A stretch of DNA of 41,796 bases from Pinguiococcus pyrenoidosus. Taxonomy: Eukaryota > Sar > Pinguiophyceae > Pinguiochrysidales > Pinguiochrysidaceae. The DNA lies in NCBI GenBank assembly GCA_019677205.1, contig JAAMXY010004268.1, positions 1-41,796 of the forward strand, read 5' to 3'. Position numbers and translations under genes: made by a program. Of this stretch, positions 18,024 to 26,214 are shown piece after piece. Under the pieces are notes generated by a model. The model was not told the origin of the DNA. It did not search any database and worked only from the letters and a program-made list of their open reading frames with translations. Every line of letters begins with the position of its first letter. The stretch's first letter is position 1.

Positions 18024-20219
18024 CTAGACACCTTCTGTCGCAGCGGCTGTCAAGTTCTTGCCTGCGCGGCCACCCGCGTGGCTCGCGGAGACGTTTTCTG
18101 GGCGCTGCGGCTCGCTCGGACGAGTCTCTTCACGAGGCGGCTGCTGTCCGTCGCTGGATCTGCTCGCCTGAGCTGCTGTTTCGGCTTCGGGTCCCGCTTC
18201 CGATGCTCCTACTTGCTCCTGTGACTCAGGATTCTCAGTGGCTTTCGCTTTCGTTGCCGTTTTGGATGCTGTAGCTGCAGTTGCTGCGGTTGCTGCTGCT
18301 GTTGTTGTTGTTGTTGTTGTTGTTGTTGCTGCTGCTGCGGTTGCTGCTGTTGCTGCGGTTGCTGCTGTTGCTGCTGTGGATATTTCTGCTGGTGCGACTT
18401 CCGAAGAGGTTCCAATTACCGCAACAGTCTTCTGGTGTTTGCCATCGGAGCCTTCGGGCTCTTCCTTGTCTTCCTCCCCACTTGGAGGCTCTCTGGCCGG
18501 AGCTTGTGCCCCGGCGGTGTGAACCTCCCCAGCGGGCTTGGGCAAGCCTTTGGTGCAAGCATCTGACGCCTGCTTCTCCCTTGAAGGCTGGGCTTTGCCA
18601 TTGCCGAGCAAAGGCTGCTTCTTGGCTATGAGCTTCACCTGAGGCGTCGTTTCCTGCGCCTCTGCGCTCCCTTGCGCGGCTTTCTGCGGTTGCTTGTCGG
18701 ATGTAGCGAGGGCTGCGCTCGACTGGGCCTCCACGTCCGCCTGCTTGTCTCGTGTGCCCTCCGACCCCAAGGAGCTCTTCAGTGTAGCATGCCAGAGTGC
18801 CTTCTGCGGCACCTTGATGTCGTTCGACGGCCTTCTCAGCGCCGCAAGCCTGTGCGCCGTGGCCGCGACACTCTCCGAGGTGCCGGACTGATTCAAGGAG
18901 GTGAGCTTCGACAACGTATACGACTTGACATCCTTTAGGATCCGCGGAGTTGGCGGCCCAGTTGAGGGGGACTTCGCAGCATCGGCTGAGAGGGCCAGGC
19001 CTCCGCCGGGCCTGAGCGCCTCGCGGCTCATGAGCACCTCCGGAGAGCTTTGGTGCCGCGCACTGCCCCGTCTCTGCTGTGCGAGGCGCTGCATCTTGGA
19101 GATGAGGAGGTAGTAGGTCGTGGTCGCGTTGTTGTGGGATCCGTTCCTCATGCTCTCCTTGATGAAGCTGCGGTCCACGCCGAGCTTTTCGCATTCCGTG
19201 AGAATGTTCTCGTCGAAGACGTACTCCTCTGCCTTGAGGATGCCATGCACGGGAGGTACCTCGACTCGTCGATACCAGGGATGCTCCCGAATCTCCTCCA
19301 CGGTGAAGCGCGTGTCAGGGTTGACGTCCAGCAAGTGGGAAATGAGGTCGCGAACGGACGGAGAGACCCACTTGGGTATTCTGTAGCGCCCCGCGAGGAT
19401 CTTCTTGTACAACACGGACGTGTTGCCGTCCTCAAAGGGCAGGCAGCCGCAGATCAGAGCGAAGAGGATGACCCCGATGCTCCAGATGTCGACCTTGGGG
19501 CCCACATACCGCTGCCCCGCGATCATCTCCGGCGCCGCGTAGCACGGCGAACCGCACGCCGTCTGCAGCAGCCTCCCGCCCTCGAACGTATTGCTCAGGC
19601 CGAAATCCACGATCTTGATGATGGTACCCGATCGGTGCCGGTGCAGCAGAAGATTCTCCGGCTTGAGGTCCCGATGCGCCACGTCCTTCTTGTGCAGGTA
19701 GTCTGCGCCGTCGATGATCTGGTGCAAGAAGCGGCACGCCTGCTCTTCTTCCACCTTGCCGCGGTCCACGATGTAATCGTACATCTCCCCCGAGTCCACG
19801 TACTCCATGATGAGGTAGATCGCCGTGGGACTGTCCAGCACTTCGTACAGCTGGATGATGTTGGGGTGGCGATTCCGCTTGAGAATCCGGATCTCTCTCG
19901 TGACGCGGCGCACGTCCGCCGTCTCCGTGATGCGGCTCTTCTCCAGCACCTTCACCGCCACCTTCTCCCCCGTGGTGGCGTGGATGCCCATCTTCACCCG
20001 GCCAAACGTGCCCTCCCCCAGCGTCTTGCCGAGGTAGTAGTTCCCGACGGGCCGGCCTTGCTGTTTCGTCGCCGCGCTCTTGCCTGCTCCGCTCCGCGAC
20101 CCAGTGCGGCCATGGCCCCCTCCTGCCGCTTGCGCTGCTGCCGGCGCGCGTCGCGCATCGGAGGCGCGGCGCGCTTCGCTCTCGCGCCGGCTGTCAACGG
20201 TGCTGGATCGCCCCCGCAT
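18024..20219 (-). CDS. SNF1/AMPK-family protein kinase alpha-like subunit
   Basis: SNF1/AMPK-type kinases sense energy state. The 731-residue intronless frame has a basic N-terminus of about 50 residues, then YYLGKTLGEGTFGRVKMG, VAVKVLEKSRI, HRDLKPENLLL, KIVDFGLSN, the activation loop LLQTACGSPCYAAPE with its T-loop Thr, and VDIWSIGVILFALICGCLPFED. The kinase is followed by a UBA-like autoinhibitory region (LGVDRSFIKESMRNGSHNNATTTYYLL), which is diagnostic of the AMPK/SnRK family. The remaining 350 residues are low complexity with Ala/Thr runs coded by a trinucleotide repeat at about 18270-18380; I see no KA1/beta-gamma binding domain. It may thus be an AMPK-related kinase (BRSK, SIK or MARK side) rather than the heterotrimer's alpha subunit. 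The N-terminal Met is the first available. Confidence 0.87.
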   Translation of the reverse strand: MRGRSSTVDSRRESEARRASDARRAPAAAQAAGGGHGRTGSRSGAGKSAATKQQGRPVGNYYLGKTLGEGTFGRVKMGIHATTGEKVAVKVLEKSRITETADVRRVTREIRILKRNRHPNIIQLYEVLDSPTAIYLIMEYVDSGEMYDYIVDRGKVEEEQACRFLHQIIDGADYLHKKDVAHRDLKPENLLLHRHRSGTIIKIVDFGLSNTFEGGRLLQTACGSPCYAAPEMIAGQRYVGPKVDIWSIGVILFALICGCLPFEDGNTSVLYKKILAGRYRIPKWVSPSVRDLISHLLDVNPDTRFTVEEIREHPWYRRVEVPPVHGILKAEEYVFDENILTECEKLGVDRSFIKESMRNGSHNNATTTYYLLISKMQRLAQQRRGSARHQSSPEVLMSREALRPGGGLALSADAAKSPSTGPPTPRILKDVKSYTLSKLTSLNQSGTSESVAATAHRLAALRRPSNDIKVPQKALWHATLKSSLGSEGTRDKQADVEAQSSAALATSDKQPQKAAQGSAEAQETTPQVKLIAKKQPLLGNGKAQPSREKQASDACTKGLPKPAGEVHTAGAQAPAREPPSGEEDKEEPEGSDGKHQKTVAVIGTSSEVAPAEISTAATAATAATAATAAAATTTTTTTTTAAATAATAATASKTATKAKATENPESQEQVGASEAGPEAETAAQASRSSDGQQPPREETRPSEPQRPENVSASHAGGRAGKNLTAAATEGV
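18270..18380. repeat. Trinucleotide microsatellite (GTT/GCT)n in kinase coding region
   Basis: Tandem GTT and GCT triplets run for about 110 bp. On the minus strand they encode the alternating Ala/Thr homopolymer of the SNF1-like kinase; in other minus-strand frames they would give polyGln or polyAsn. Pure runs of GTT are flanked by interrupted GCT. Confidence 0.85.
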
Positions 20220-20750
20220 CCGCTCATTGAGGACGTGGGTGCATGCTCGCTTCGACGTTGCATGCGGCCTCGGCGGTTCCTACGAACGTGGAGCGCAGCG
20301 CACGGGGGATCCGGAGGGGCAACCTCGAGAGCCCTGCGTTCCTGCAAGGGAGAAGACCAGCTGCCTCGGGCTTTTGGCAAAGGCTTGAAAAGCCAGGTCC
20401 CGACCCGAGGCCGAGAGTCCGACCTCCCGACCAGTAAACAGCCTGGCGCTATACATGACGTCGGCAGCGCTCTGCCGCAGCGCTGCGATTGGCACAGCGA
20501 CCACTTTTGCTCCGGGTTCAAGCTGTGCGAAGCCCCGGTATTTCGCGAAAGGCTGGTATTTCACCTCGGGACCGCTCCTGCAGAAGCCATGCTATGCGTC
20601 GGCGAGGCCCCGCCTGCGGCCCGTGACAGAAGCAGCCTCGAGGATCTGATCGCTTCTGGACCCCGAGGCTTTTCGAACGGCCGCGCAAAACGTCGCAGAA
20701 TCATCGGCGTCGAGAGGTGCGCGTCGACGCCCGCGGCAGCAGGCAGTAGC
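20220..20750. promoter_or_regulatory. Divergent spacer, SNF1-like kinase / BAR-PH gene
   Basis: This 531-bp head-to-head spacer contains both promoters. A plus-strand frame crosses it without stops from the antisense of the kinase, but it is a composition effect. No gene or named regulatory motif is seen. Confidence 0.45.
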
Positions 20751-23013
20751 ATGTCGTTCTCCACGCGCAGCAGGAGCTCGCATCTGGACAGCCCGGAGCG
20801 CGAGGAGAGCCTGGAGAACTTCGACGAGAACTATGCCAAGTACTGCGACCTCAAGGTGCAGTCCTGTCGGCGCCTCCGCTGCGCCACCGAGAGGCCTAAC
20901 AAGGCTCGCCTTCCATAGGTGAACGTCCACAAGTTCCAGGGCGACGTCGAGAATGTGCTGCGGAAGCTCAAGGAGTTCCACGAGGCGCTGGGGCAGCTCA
21001 ATGGCACGATGACCGAAGTCTACAGCGACGATCCGCAGGCCTCTGCCTTCATGGGCGCCTTCAGTGGCTTCGTCGACGACGCCATCCACGGCTACACGGA
21101 TCACCTGGGTCGCTGCGTCGAGTCGGCAGTGCTGCAGCCCATGCGCACCTACGAGGCGCAGCTGGACAAGATCGATCGTCGAGTGCAGAAGTTCCAACGC
21201 GCCAAGGAAGGCTACAGCTACTACATGCGCAAAGTGAACCGACTCACCGAAAGGTACGTCTTGGCCACCTTGAGAAAAGTCGCAGCGGACGACGCTGCGT
21301 CGCATGCTCAAGCATTCGCTTCGCAGCTACATGCGAGCGTCCAACAGCGGAACGGCGAGTCCCACCAACCAGCTGTCGGACTTCGCCGAGAAGACGCTGT
21401 CGCGCCTGAACCGCAACAGCAACAAGCTCAAGCAGGAGACGGAGAAGTTCAACAACACCTACGAGAGCGCCATGCGCGAGATGGAGAAGGTGCTGGATGA
21501 AGTGCACGTTCACTTCGACCCGGTCTGCGCGCGCCTCTTGGACTTCCTGTCGATGCTCCACGCGGAGGACATGCGGCACATGCTGCGCGCCAAGAGCCAC
21601 GTAAATGACCTGCGCAAGCGCTGCGAGTACCTCATCGCGCAGAGCGCCGCCGAGGGCCCGGAGGATGACGCCAAGGCGCCGCCGGCGTTCTTCTTCGACG
21701 GCTTTGTGTCCACCAAGAGCATGAAGCACATGCAGGGCTTCCTGCAGCTCAAGGGCAAGCTGATGATGCGCCAGGTCTTCGTCATTCTGGAGGGCCCGCA
21801 TCTCAAGGTGTACAACGCCAAGGACGCCGAGGACGCCGAGTGGCACGAGGCCAGGTCCGTGTACACCGTCCTGGGCAGCAGCGAGTGGGACGACTTCGAG
21901 GACACGGGCCTCACGGTGGTGACCAAGTCACACGGCAACCTCTTCTTCGTGGCACCCAGTCCGGCGCTGGCCGTGAAGTGGATGCGGGCGCTCATCTCCT
22001 GTATCACCTTCGACAACGTGAAGAGCCGAAACTCCATCGCGGATCGGTGAGTCGATCAAGACTCCTTCTCGGCTCCGCCGCCGCCGCCGCCGCTTCGCTT
22101 GCATCTTCTTCGTCTTCGTTTGCATCCTCTTCCTCTTCCTTTGCATCCTCTTCCTCTTCGTTTGCATCCTCTTCGTCGTCGTTTGCATCCCTAAAGGGCA
22201 AGTTCCTTTTCTGCTTTTTCTCAACCTCTCTCTTTCATTCTCCCAATAGGGTCGAGGGCACTGTGCGCCTCGTGGATCACTGCTCCAGCTTCGTCGCGAT
22301 GAAGGAAGGAAGCTCATACCAAGACGGCGCGGCTCGGATGGAATCTTGCGTCAGCTCGGCGGCAAGCGTCCAAGAGTTCGGCACTTTTGGCGAGCCCCGG
22401 GTCTCGGCAAACGCTGCCGACCCAGGAGCTGCGCCTGAGGACGAGAGCGAAGGTGCGTCGGGACCGCCCCTCACCCCTGTAGACGCGCCGGGCGCTCACG
22501 AGCCTGTTCCCGTCGCTAGCCGAGGCCGAGATGTACACAAGCGAGGCACACAGCGACACGGAGGCTATGGAGGGCTACGCCGGCAGCATCAACTTCAGCG
22601 AAGGGCAGAAGGCCCTGGGCGGCTCCTCGCTAGGCGGCACTTCCTTTGACCTGGACAACAATGGCAACAGCCTTAGCAGCAGCGCCACCAGCGAAGCGCT
22701 CGCATCCGCCTTGAAGGGCGACACCGTCCCGAAGCAGATTCGGAAAGAGTTCGACGTGCTTCGAGGCACGCAGAGCCTCCTCACCTTTGACCGCGCTCTC
22801 GCTTCGGACGAGGTCCGCGAGATCGTGGACAGCGACGCGATGGACCTGGAAGGCTGCCGGCGGATTTGGGAAGAAGTCGACAGCAAGGACGGCGAGAACT
22901 TCACCGCCGAGGAGTTTCACGCCTTCATCAAGAGCTGCGAGAATCGCGCGAAGCTGGCGGACTACCAAAAAGAGACCAACCTGCCCCTGGCGCCCGGCGT
23001 CCATCAGATTTAA
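20751..23013 (+). CDS. BAR-PH domain protein with degenerate EF-hand
   Basis: BAR domains dimerise into curved membrane-binding helices and PH domains bind phosphoinositides or proteins, so a role in membrane trafficking is likely. Modelled exons are 20751-20855, 20919-21253, 21327-22046, 22250-22452 and 22520-23013 (618 residues, phases all consistent). Residues 20-290 are helical and amphiphysin-like (FQGDVENVLRKLKEFHEAL, TDHLGRCVESAVLQPMRTYEAQLDKIDRR, LNRNSNKLKQETEKFNNTYESAM). A PH domain follows from FFFDGFVSTKS, MQGFLQLKGKLMMRQVFVIL to LAVKWMRALISCI. A Ser/Asp-rich linker precedes a helix pair around EEVDSKDGENFTAEEFHAF, an EF-hand-like loop shortened by one residue, which may not bind calcium. 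Intron 3 (203 nt) contains a 21-bp tandem repeat. No ArfGAP domain is present, unlike ACAPs. Confidence 0.85.
22098..22192. repeat. 21-bp tandem repeat within BAR-PH intron 3
   Basis: A unit of the form TTTGCATCCTCTTCCTCTTCG recurs about four times with small changes (CTT, CGT and CGTCGT variants). It lies inside the 203-nt intron but would encode a regular F-A-S-S-S-S-S heptapeptide in one plus frame that is not the frame of the flanking exons. Confidence 0.8.
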
Positions 23014-23121
23014 GTCCGCTGGGCAGCGAAGCAAGTGTAAGGTGAGTGCTTCGCTTTCGAGGGGCACGCGAAGAACGCGAGGGCACGCGAAGAAGGCGAA
23101 GACCGACAACAAAAGGGCTTG

Positions 23122-24273
23122 CTACAGTTCCGCTAGAATCCCGTCAATAATCTCAATGAGTTCATCCGCAGTCGGTCTTGTAGCGCTGTCATGCCGTAGG
23201 CAAGCTTTTATAATCTCGATCACCCCTGTGTGCGGCGGATGAAGGGACGATATCAGCTGTTGCTTGGTGCTTGGTGCTTGGAGTTTGGTGTTTGGTGTTT
23301 GCGAGGGCTCTGCTTTGGCGGTCCACTTACTCTCATCTATGCCGCGGTCTGGATACACCACATTGGCGAGCACCTTCAGGTAGCTCGTCTCCACGATCCG
23401 GGGCTCCGTGGAGCCGACGCCGAAGTCGCACTCGAAAGGACTGTAGCCATAGCACATGGCATAGAGCAACGCCCCCAGCGCCCAGATGTCCACCTTCTCG
23501 TCGACTTTCGAGCCGGTCTGAACGTCCCAGAGCTCCGGCGCCCGATACGGCATGGTGCACTGCTCTGCCGCCTCTTCCTGAATGGCCATCGCCAGCCTTC
23601 TAGTCTCCGCCGAGCGCTGTGCGACGCCTAGGCTCCCAAAATCCATGAGCAGCACGCTAAGGCCGTGCTCATTAGTCCCAGATTTTCCACTCTTTTTCCT
23701 CCTCTCCAGTGCGTAGCGTCTGGAGCCTCCTCCAGTACCACACAGCGCTCACCTGCCGCCCTTGAAAAGCACGTTCTCCGGCTTGATGTCCCGATGCGCC
23801 ACGGGGGGGTCGCGCGTGTGGAGGTACTGGACGCCCTCCAGGATCTCCCGAAACGTCTTCAACATGCGCTTGGCGCTCCACGGAGTCCCCAGCAAGGTGG
23901 ACGTGTCGATCTCCTGGCGAAGGCTGGAGGAGCACAGCGGGAACACCAGGAAAAACTCGCGGCAACCGCCGCGATAGCGCTCGCCAGTCGCGATGAGAGG
24001 CATGAGCCGCAGGTGCTGGTGCTCGCGGTGCGCGTCCATCTCCGCGTGCACGTCCAGCACCTGCTCTTGGTCCATGGTGACGATCTTCTTCACGGCCACT
24101 TCGTGGCCGTCAATCTCTCCTCTGTACACATACGAGAAGCCGCCCTCCGCCAACATGTCTCTGAACACCAAGCGCCGCCCATCGTCCAGCTCCACCGTGT
24201 TCGACGCGGTGAAGAGCAGACACAGCTGCGTGCAGATGGACGGCTCGGGACGCCCAGTGTCCACTTTCTGCAT
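23122..24273 (-). CDS. STK16: STK16/NAK-family Ser/Thr protein kinase
   Basis: STK16-type kinases (NAK family) are small membrane-associated kinases linked to Golgi and secretory traffic. Exons 24273-23753, 23656-23331 and 23225-23122 give 316 residues with consistent phases. Motifs in order are LAEGGFSYVYRGEI (Gly loop), HEVAVKKIVTMDQEQ (Lys), VAHRDIKPENVLF, VLLMDFGSLGVAQR (DFG followed by GS, as in STK16), AAEQCTMPYRAPELWDV, VDEKVDIWALGALLYAMCYGYSPFE and a C-terminal CLRHDSATRPTADELIEII. The run CTMPYRAPELWDVQTGSKVDEKVDIW is NAK/STK16-specific. Intron 1 (96 nt) has an immediate in-frame stop; intron 2 (105 nt, GTAAGT to CACACAG) has none and contains a CTTGGTG-type repeat. Its start codon is 146 bp from that of Mis18 on the other strand. 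STK16 proper is palmitoylated; I cannot confirm that here. Confidence 0.88.
23262..23302. repeat. Short G/T-rich tandem repeat in STK16-like intron 2
   Basis: The plus strand reads as repeated CTTGGTG and TTTGGTG units (about five imperfect copies). It sits within a 105-nt intron and is telomere-like only superficially. Confidence 0.7.
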
Positions 24274-24419
24274 GTTGTGACCGTTGGATTCTGCGGAGGG
24301 CCATTCAAACGCCAAAAGCGCGCGAAAGACGGTCGGACAGCCGGACAGAGACGGAAGCGTTCTTTCCTTACACAGCTGTGATACGTCCGCATAAGCGGCG
24401 CAACTCCGCTGCCGCAAAC
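24274..24419. promoter_or_regulatory. 146-bp bidirectional promoter, STK16-like / Mis18
   Basis: The start codons of two divergent genes lie 146 bp apart, so transcription of both must be driven from this segment. No canonical element is recognised. Confidence 0.55.
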
Positions 24420-24919
24420 ATGGGCGACGGTGTGGACGCGCCGCTGGTGTTCCAGTGCCGCCGCTGCGAGCGCATCATCGGCGACTCCTGGGCGCTGGTG
24501 GAGGTGAGGCGTCGTGGGTGAAAATACGGTCGAAAGCTTCGCGTAGCTTTGGGGCTCACTTCGGATCCGCGGCTTTTTTTCTGTAGACTTCCGAGGTCGA
24601 ACACACGCTCACTCTGAGTGGAGTGAGTGACAAAGTGCGCCGGAGAGGCCAGAAGCTCTGCTGCGCGAACTGCAATAGCGTCCTGGGCCGCGATGCGGCC
24701 ATCGGCTGTGTACTGGACGTGGACAAGATCCAATCCTACGCCTTGGGCTCCTCCGGCATGGCCGCAGCGGCGCCTGCGGCGGCGGAGCAGGGCGCCGCTG
24801 AGAACGATGGCGATCTCGCGAAGATCAAGAACGTGCTGCTGCACTTTCACGAGCGCCTGTGCAGTCTGGAGGACGCCGGTCTGATGGATCGCCTTGCCTC
24901 GCTGGAACGCCGCCTTTAA
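24420..24919 (+). CDS. MIS18: Mis18 centromere protein (CENP-A loading)
   Basis: Mis18 marks centromeres for deposition of the histone variant CENP-A through the Mis18 complex and Scm3/HJURP. Exons 24420-24503 and 24587-24919 flank an 83-nt intron (GTGAGG to TTCTGTAG) and give 138 residues. The Yippee-like zinc domain is intact: FQCRRCERIIGDSWALVE supplies the first CxxC and KLCCANCNSVLGRDAA the second. VDKIQSYALGSS is the hallmark Mis18 segment after the zinc fold (compare the family motif E-x-I-x-S-Y-x-L-G-S-S). A C-terminal helix (LAKIKNVLLHFHERLCSLEDAGLMDRLASLERRL) is a coiled coil, as needed for Mis18 oligomers. The protein is short compared with vertebrate members because it lacks an N-terminal extension. 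It diverges from the STK16-like kinase. Confidence 0.88.
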
Positions 24920-25029
24920 ATGCCCCCGTTAGTCTGGAGGCAACGACAGGGGGGATACGATAGAAGTGGTAATAGTGTGAGGTTGCCGGAGCTGAACGGG
25001 GTCTCCTATCAATGGGCAGGACGAGAGGT

Positions 25030-25870
25030 GATGGACGCACGCCGGTTCGCCGGGCTGCCAACCCACTTGCTGAGGTCCGGTTTCCTTGGCGCGGCAGACT
25101 CTCGGGAGGGGGCGGGATCCGGGATCTCGTCGAACATCTGGCCGTCTTCTTTCGAGAGCACTGTGGGCTTGATCGGGCAGTCCAGGGTCCGGCGCTTCCT
25201 GCCGGCGACCAGCTCGACGACCCAGCACGCCGAGCGCCCAGTAGTCAACGGGCAGGTCGTGTCCTTGGTTCCGGATGATCTCCGGCGCGAGATGGCCCGG
25301 AGTGCCGCAGAGGGTCCACGGGCGACCACTGGCGACAGCCCCTGCGACCACTGGCGACAGCCTCTGCCAGCCCAAAGTCCACGAGCTTGCAGAGCCCCTT
25401 CGAGTCGAAGGACCAGCTTCTCTGGCTTGCGATCCCGGTAGGCAGTGCGCTTCTGGTGCAGCACGGTGAAGGCCGAGACGACGGAAGCGGCGTCGAAGTG
25501 CGCCGTCGGCTCGGGGAAGGACCCGGCCTCGCGGAGGTGGCTGAAGAGCTCTCCGCCAAGCAGGACTTCCAGTACGAAGTGCAGTTTTCTGTATCAGCGA
25601 TCCTGGAAGGAGCTGTAGAGCGTTACGATGTGGGGCGAGGATCTATCTGCATCATGACCTGCCGCTCGTTGAGGATGCGCTGCAAGGGATTGTTCTCAAC
25701 GATGGCTGATTTGGACTGGCATCTCAACGCGTACGGCTCGCTGGTACCCTCGTGCTTCACAAGCCTGACGACGCCGAAGGCGCCGGTGTCGCGAATGCGA
25801 AGCGGCTCCAGGTCCTCCAGGCCGATGTCGACGCAGTCACCACGTTCCAGGCCATCTTGTCTTTCTTCTG
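25030..25870 (-). pseudogene. Broken AGC-type (PKG/PKA-like) protein kinase
   Basis: Pieces of one AGC kinase are scattered over all three minus frames: LEDLEPLRIRDTGAFGVVRLVKHEGTSE and YALR near 25860-25730, [30 protein letters not shown] near 25580-25490, [12 protein letters not shown], then [51 protein letters not shown] and [14 protein letters not shown] toward 25160. The best match is the cGMP-dependent kinase pattern. Damage seen: a frameshift plus an in-frame TGA (25594-25596), a one-base shift after KLVL, a 22-bp tandem duplication at 25322-25365 and a shift after LGVL. Key residues are also altered: the VAIK Lys is Arg, and HRDLKPEN is YRDRKPEK, losing the catalytic-loop Asn. No intron model restores one frame. 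It is a pseudogene, or less likely a sequencing-error-ridden gene. I do not reconstruct it. Confidence 0.8.
25322..25365. repeat. 22-bp tandem duplication
   Basis: The 19-base unit GCGACCACTGGCGACAGCC occurs at 25322-25340 and again at 25344-25362, a period of 22 bp. Since 22 is not a multiple of three, the duplication shifts the kinase frame exactly between the DFG and APE motifs. Confidence 0.9.
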
Positions 25871-26214
25871 CTCCACATCCACCGGCCAGAAGAAGAAGAG
25901 AATCACTGATATCAGAGTCCCAAGGAGACTTCACCGGCCAGCGAGGCGGCGAATCTGGCGGATCGGAAACGCACACGCGATATCGATATCCACAGCGCAC
26001 CAGATCGCTTCAGCGCGTTTGATGCCAGCCACCAGAATCTTGTCCTAGCTGCACAAATAGTTTCAAAATATTTTATACAATGTCTCGAGCAAGCTTCCTA
26101 TAAATGTTTCACATTCACGTGAGGATTTTCGCCAAGCCGGGTGCGAAGCATCCGCGCCGTTACACGTCGAGAAGTCGACGACCGCGCCACCCTTTTCCCT
26201 CCAGTTCCGCCGCA
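25871..26214. promoter_or_regulatory. Spacer upstream of enolase, with AT-rich segment
   Basis: About 340 bp separate the kinase pseudogene's 5' end from the enolase ATG. An AT-rich island at about 26045-26105, with TTTATACAAT and CCTATAAATG, is a TATA-like candidate lying about 110 bp before the ATG. No gene is seen. Confidence 0.45.

Noticed and set aside
19050-20918. 622-residue plus-strand open frame
   Set aside because: It mostly mirrors the SNF1-like kinase on the minus strand; only its last part, from 20751, uses real coding sequence (BAR-PH exon 1).
23262-23302. Telomere-like TTTGGTG repeat
   Set aside because: Imperfect, very short, and inside a predicted intron; no sign of a chromosome end.
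24929-25559. Separate small genes on the minus strand
   Set aside because: The overlapping frames each contain a different slice of one kinase domain, so they are remnants of one gene.
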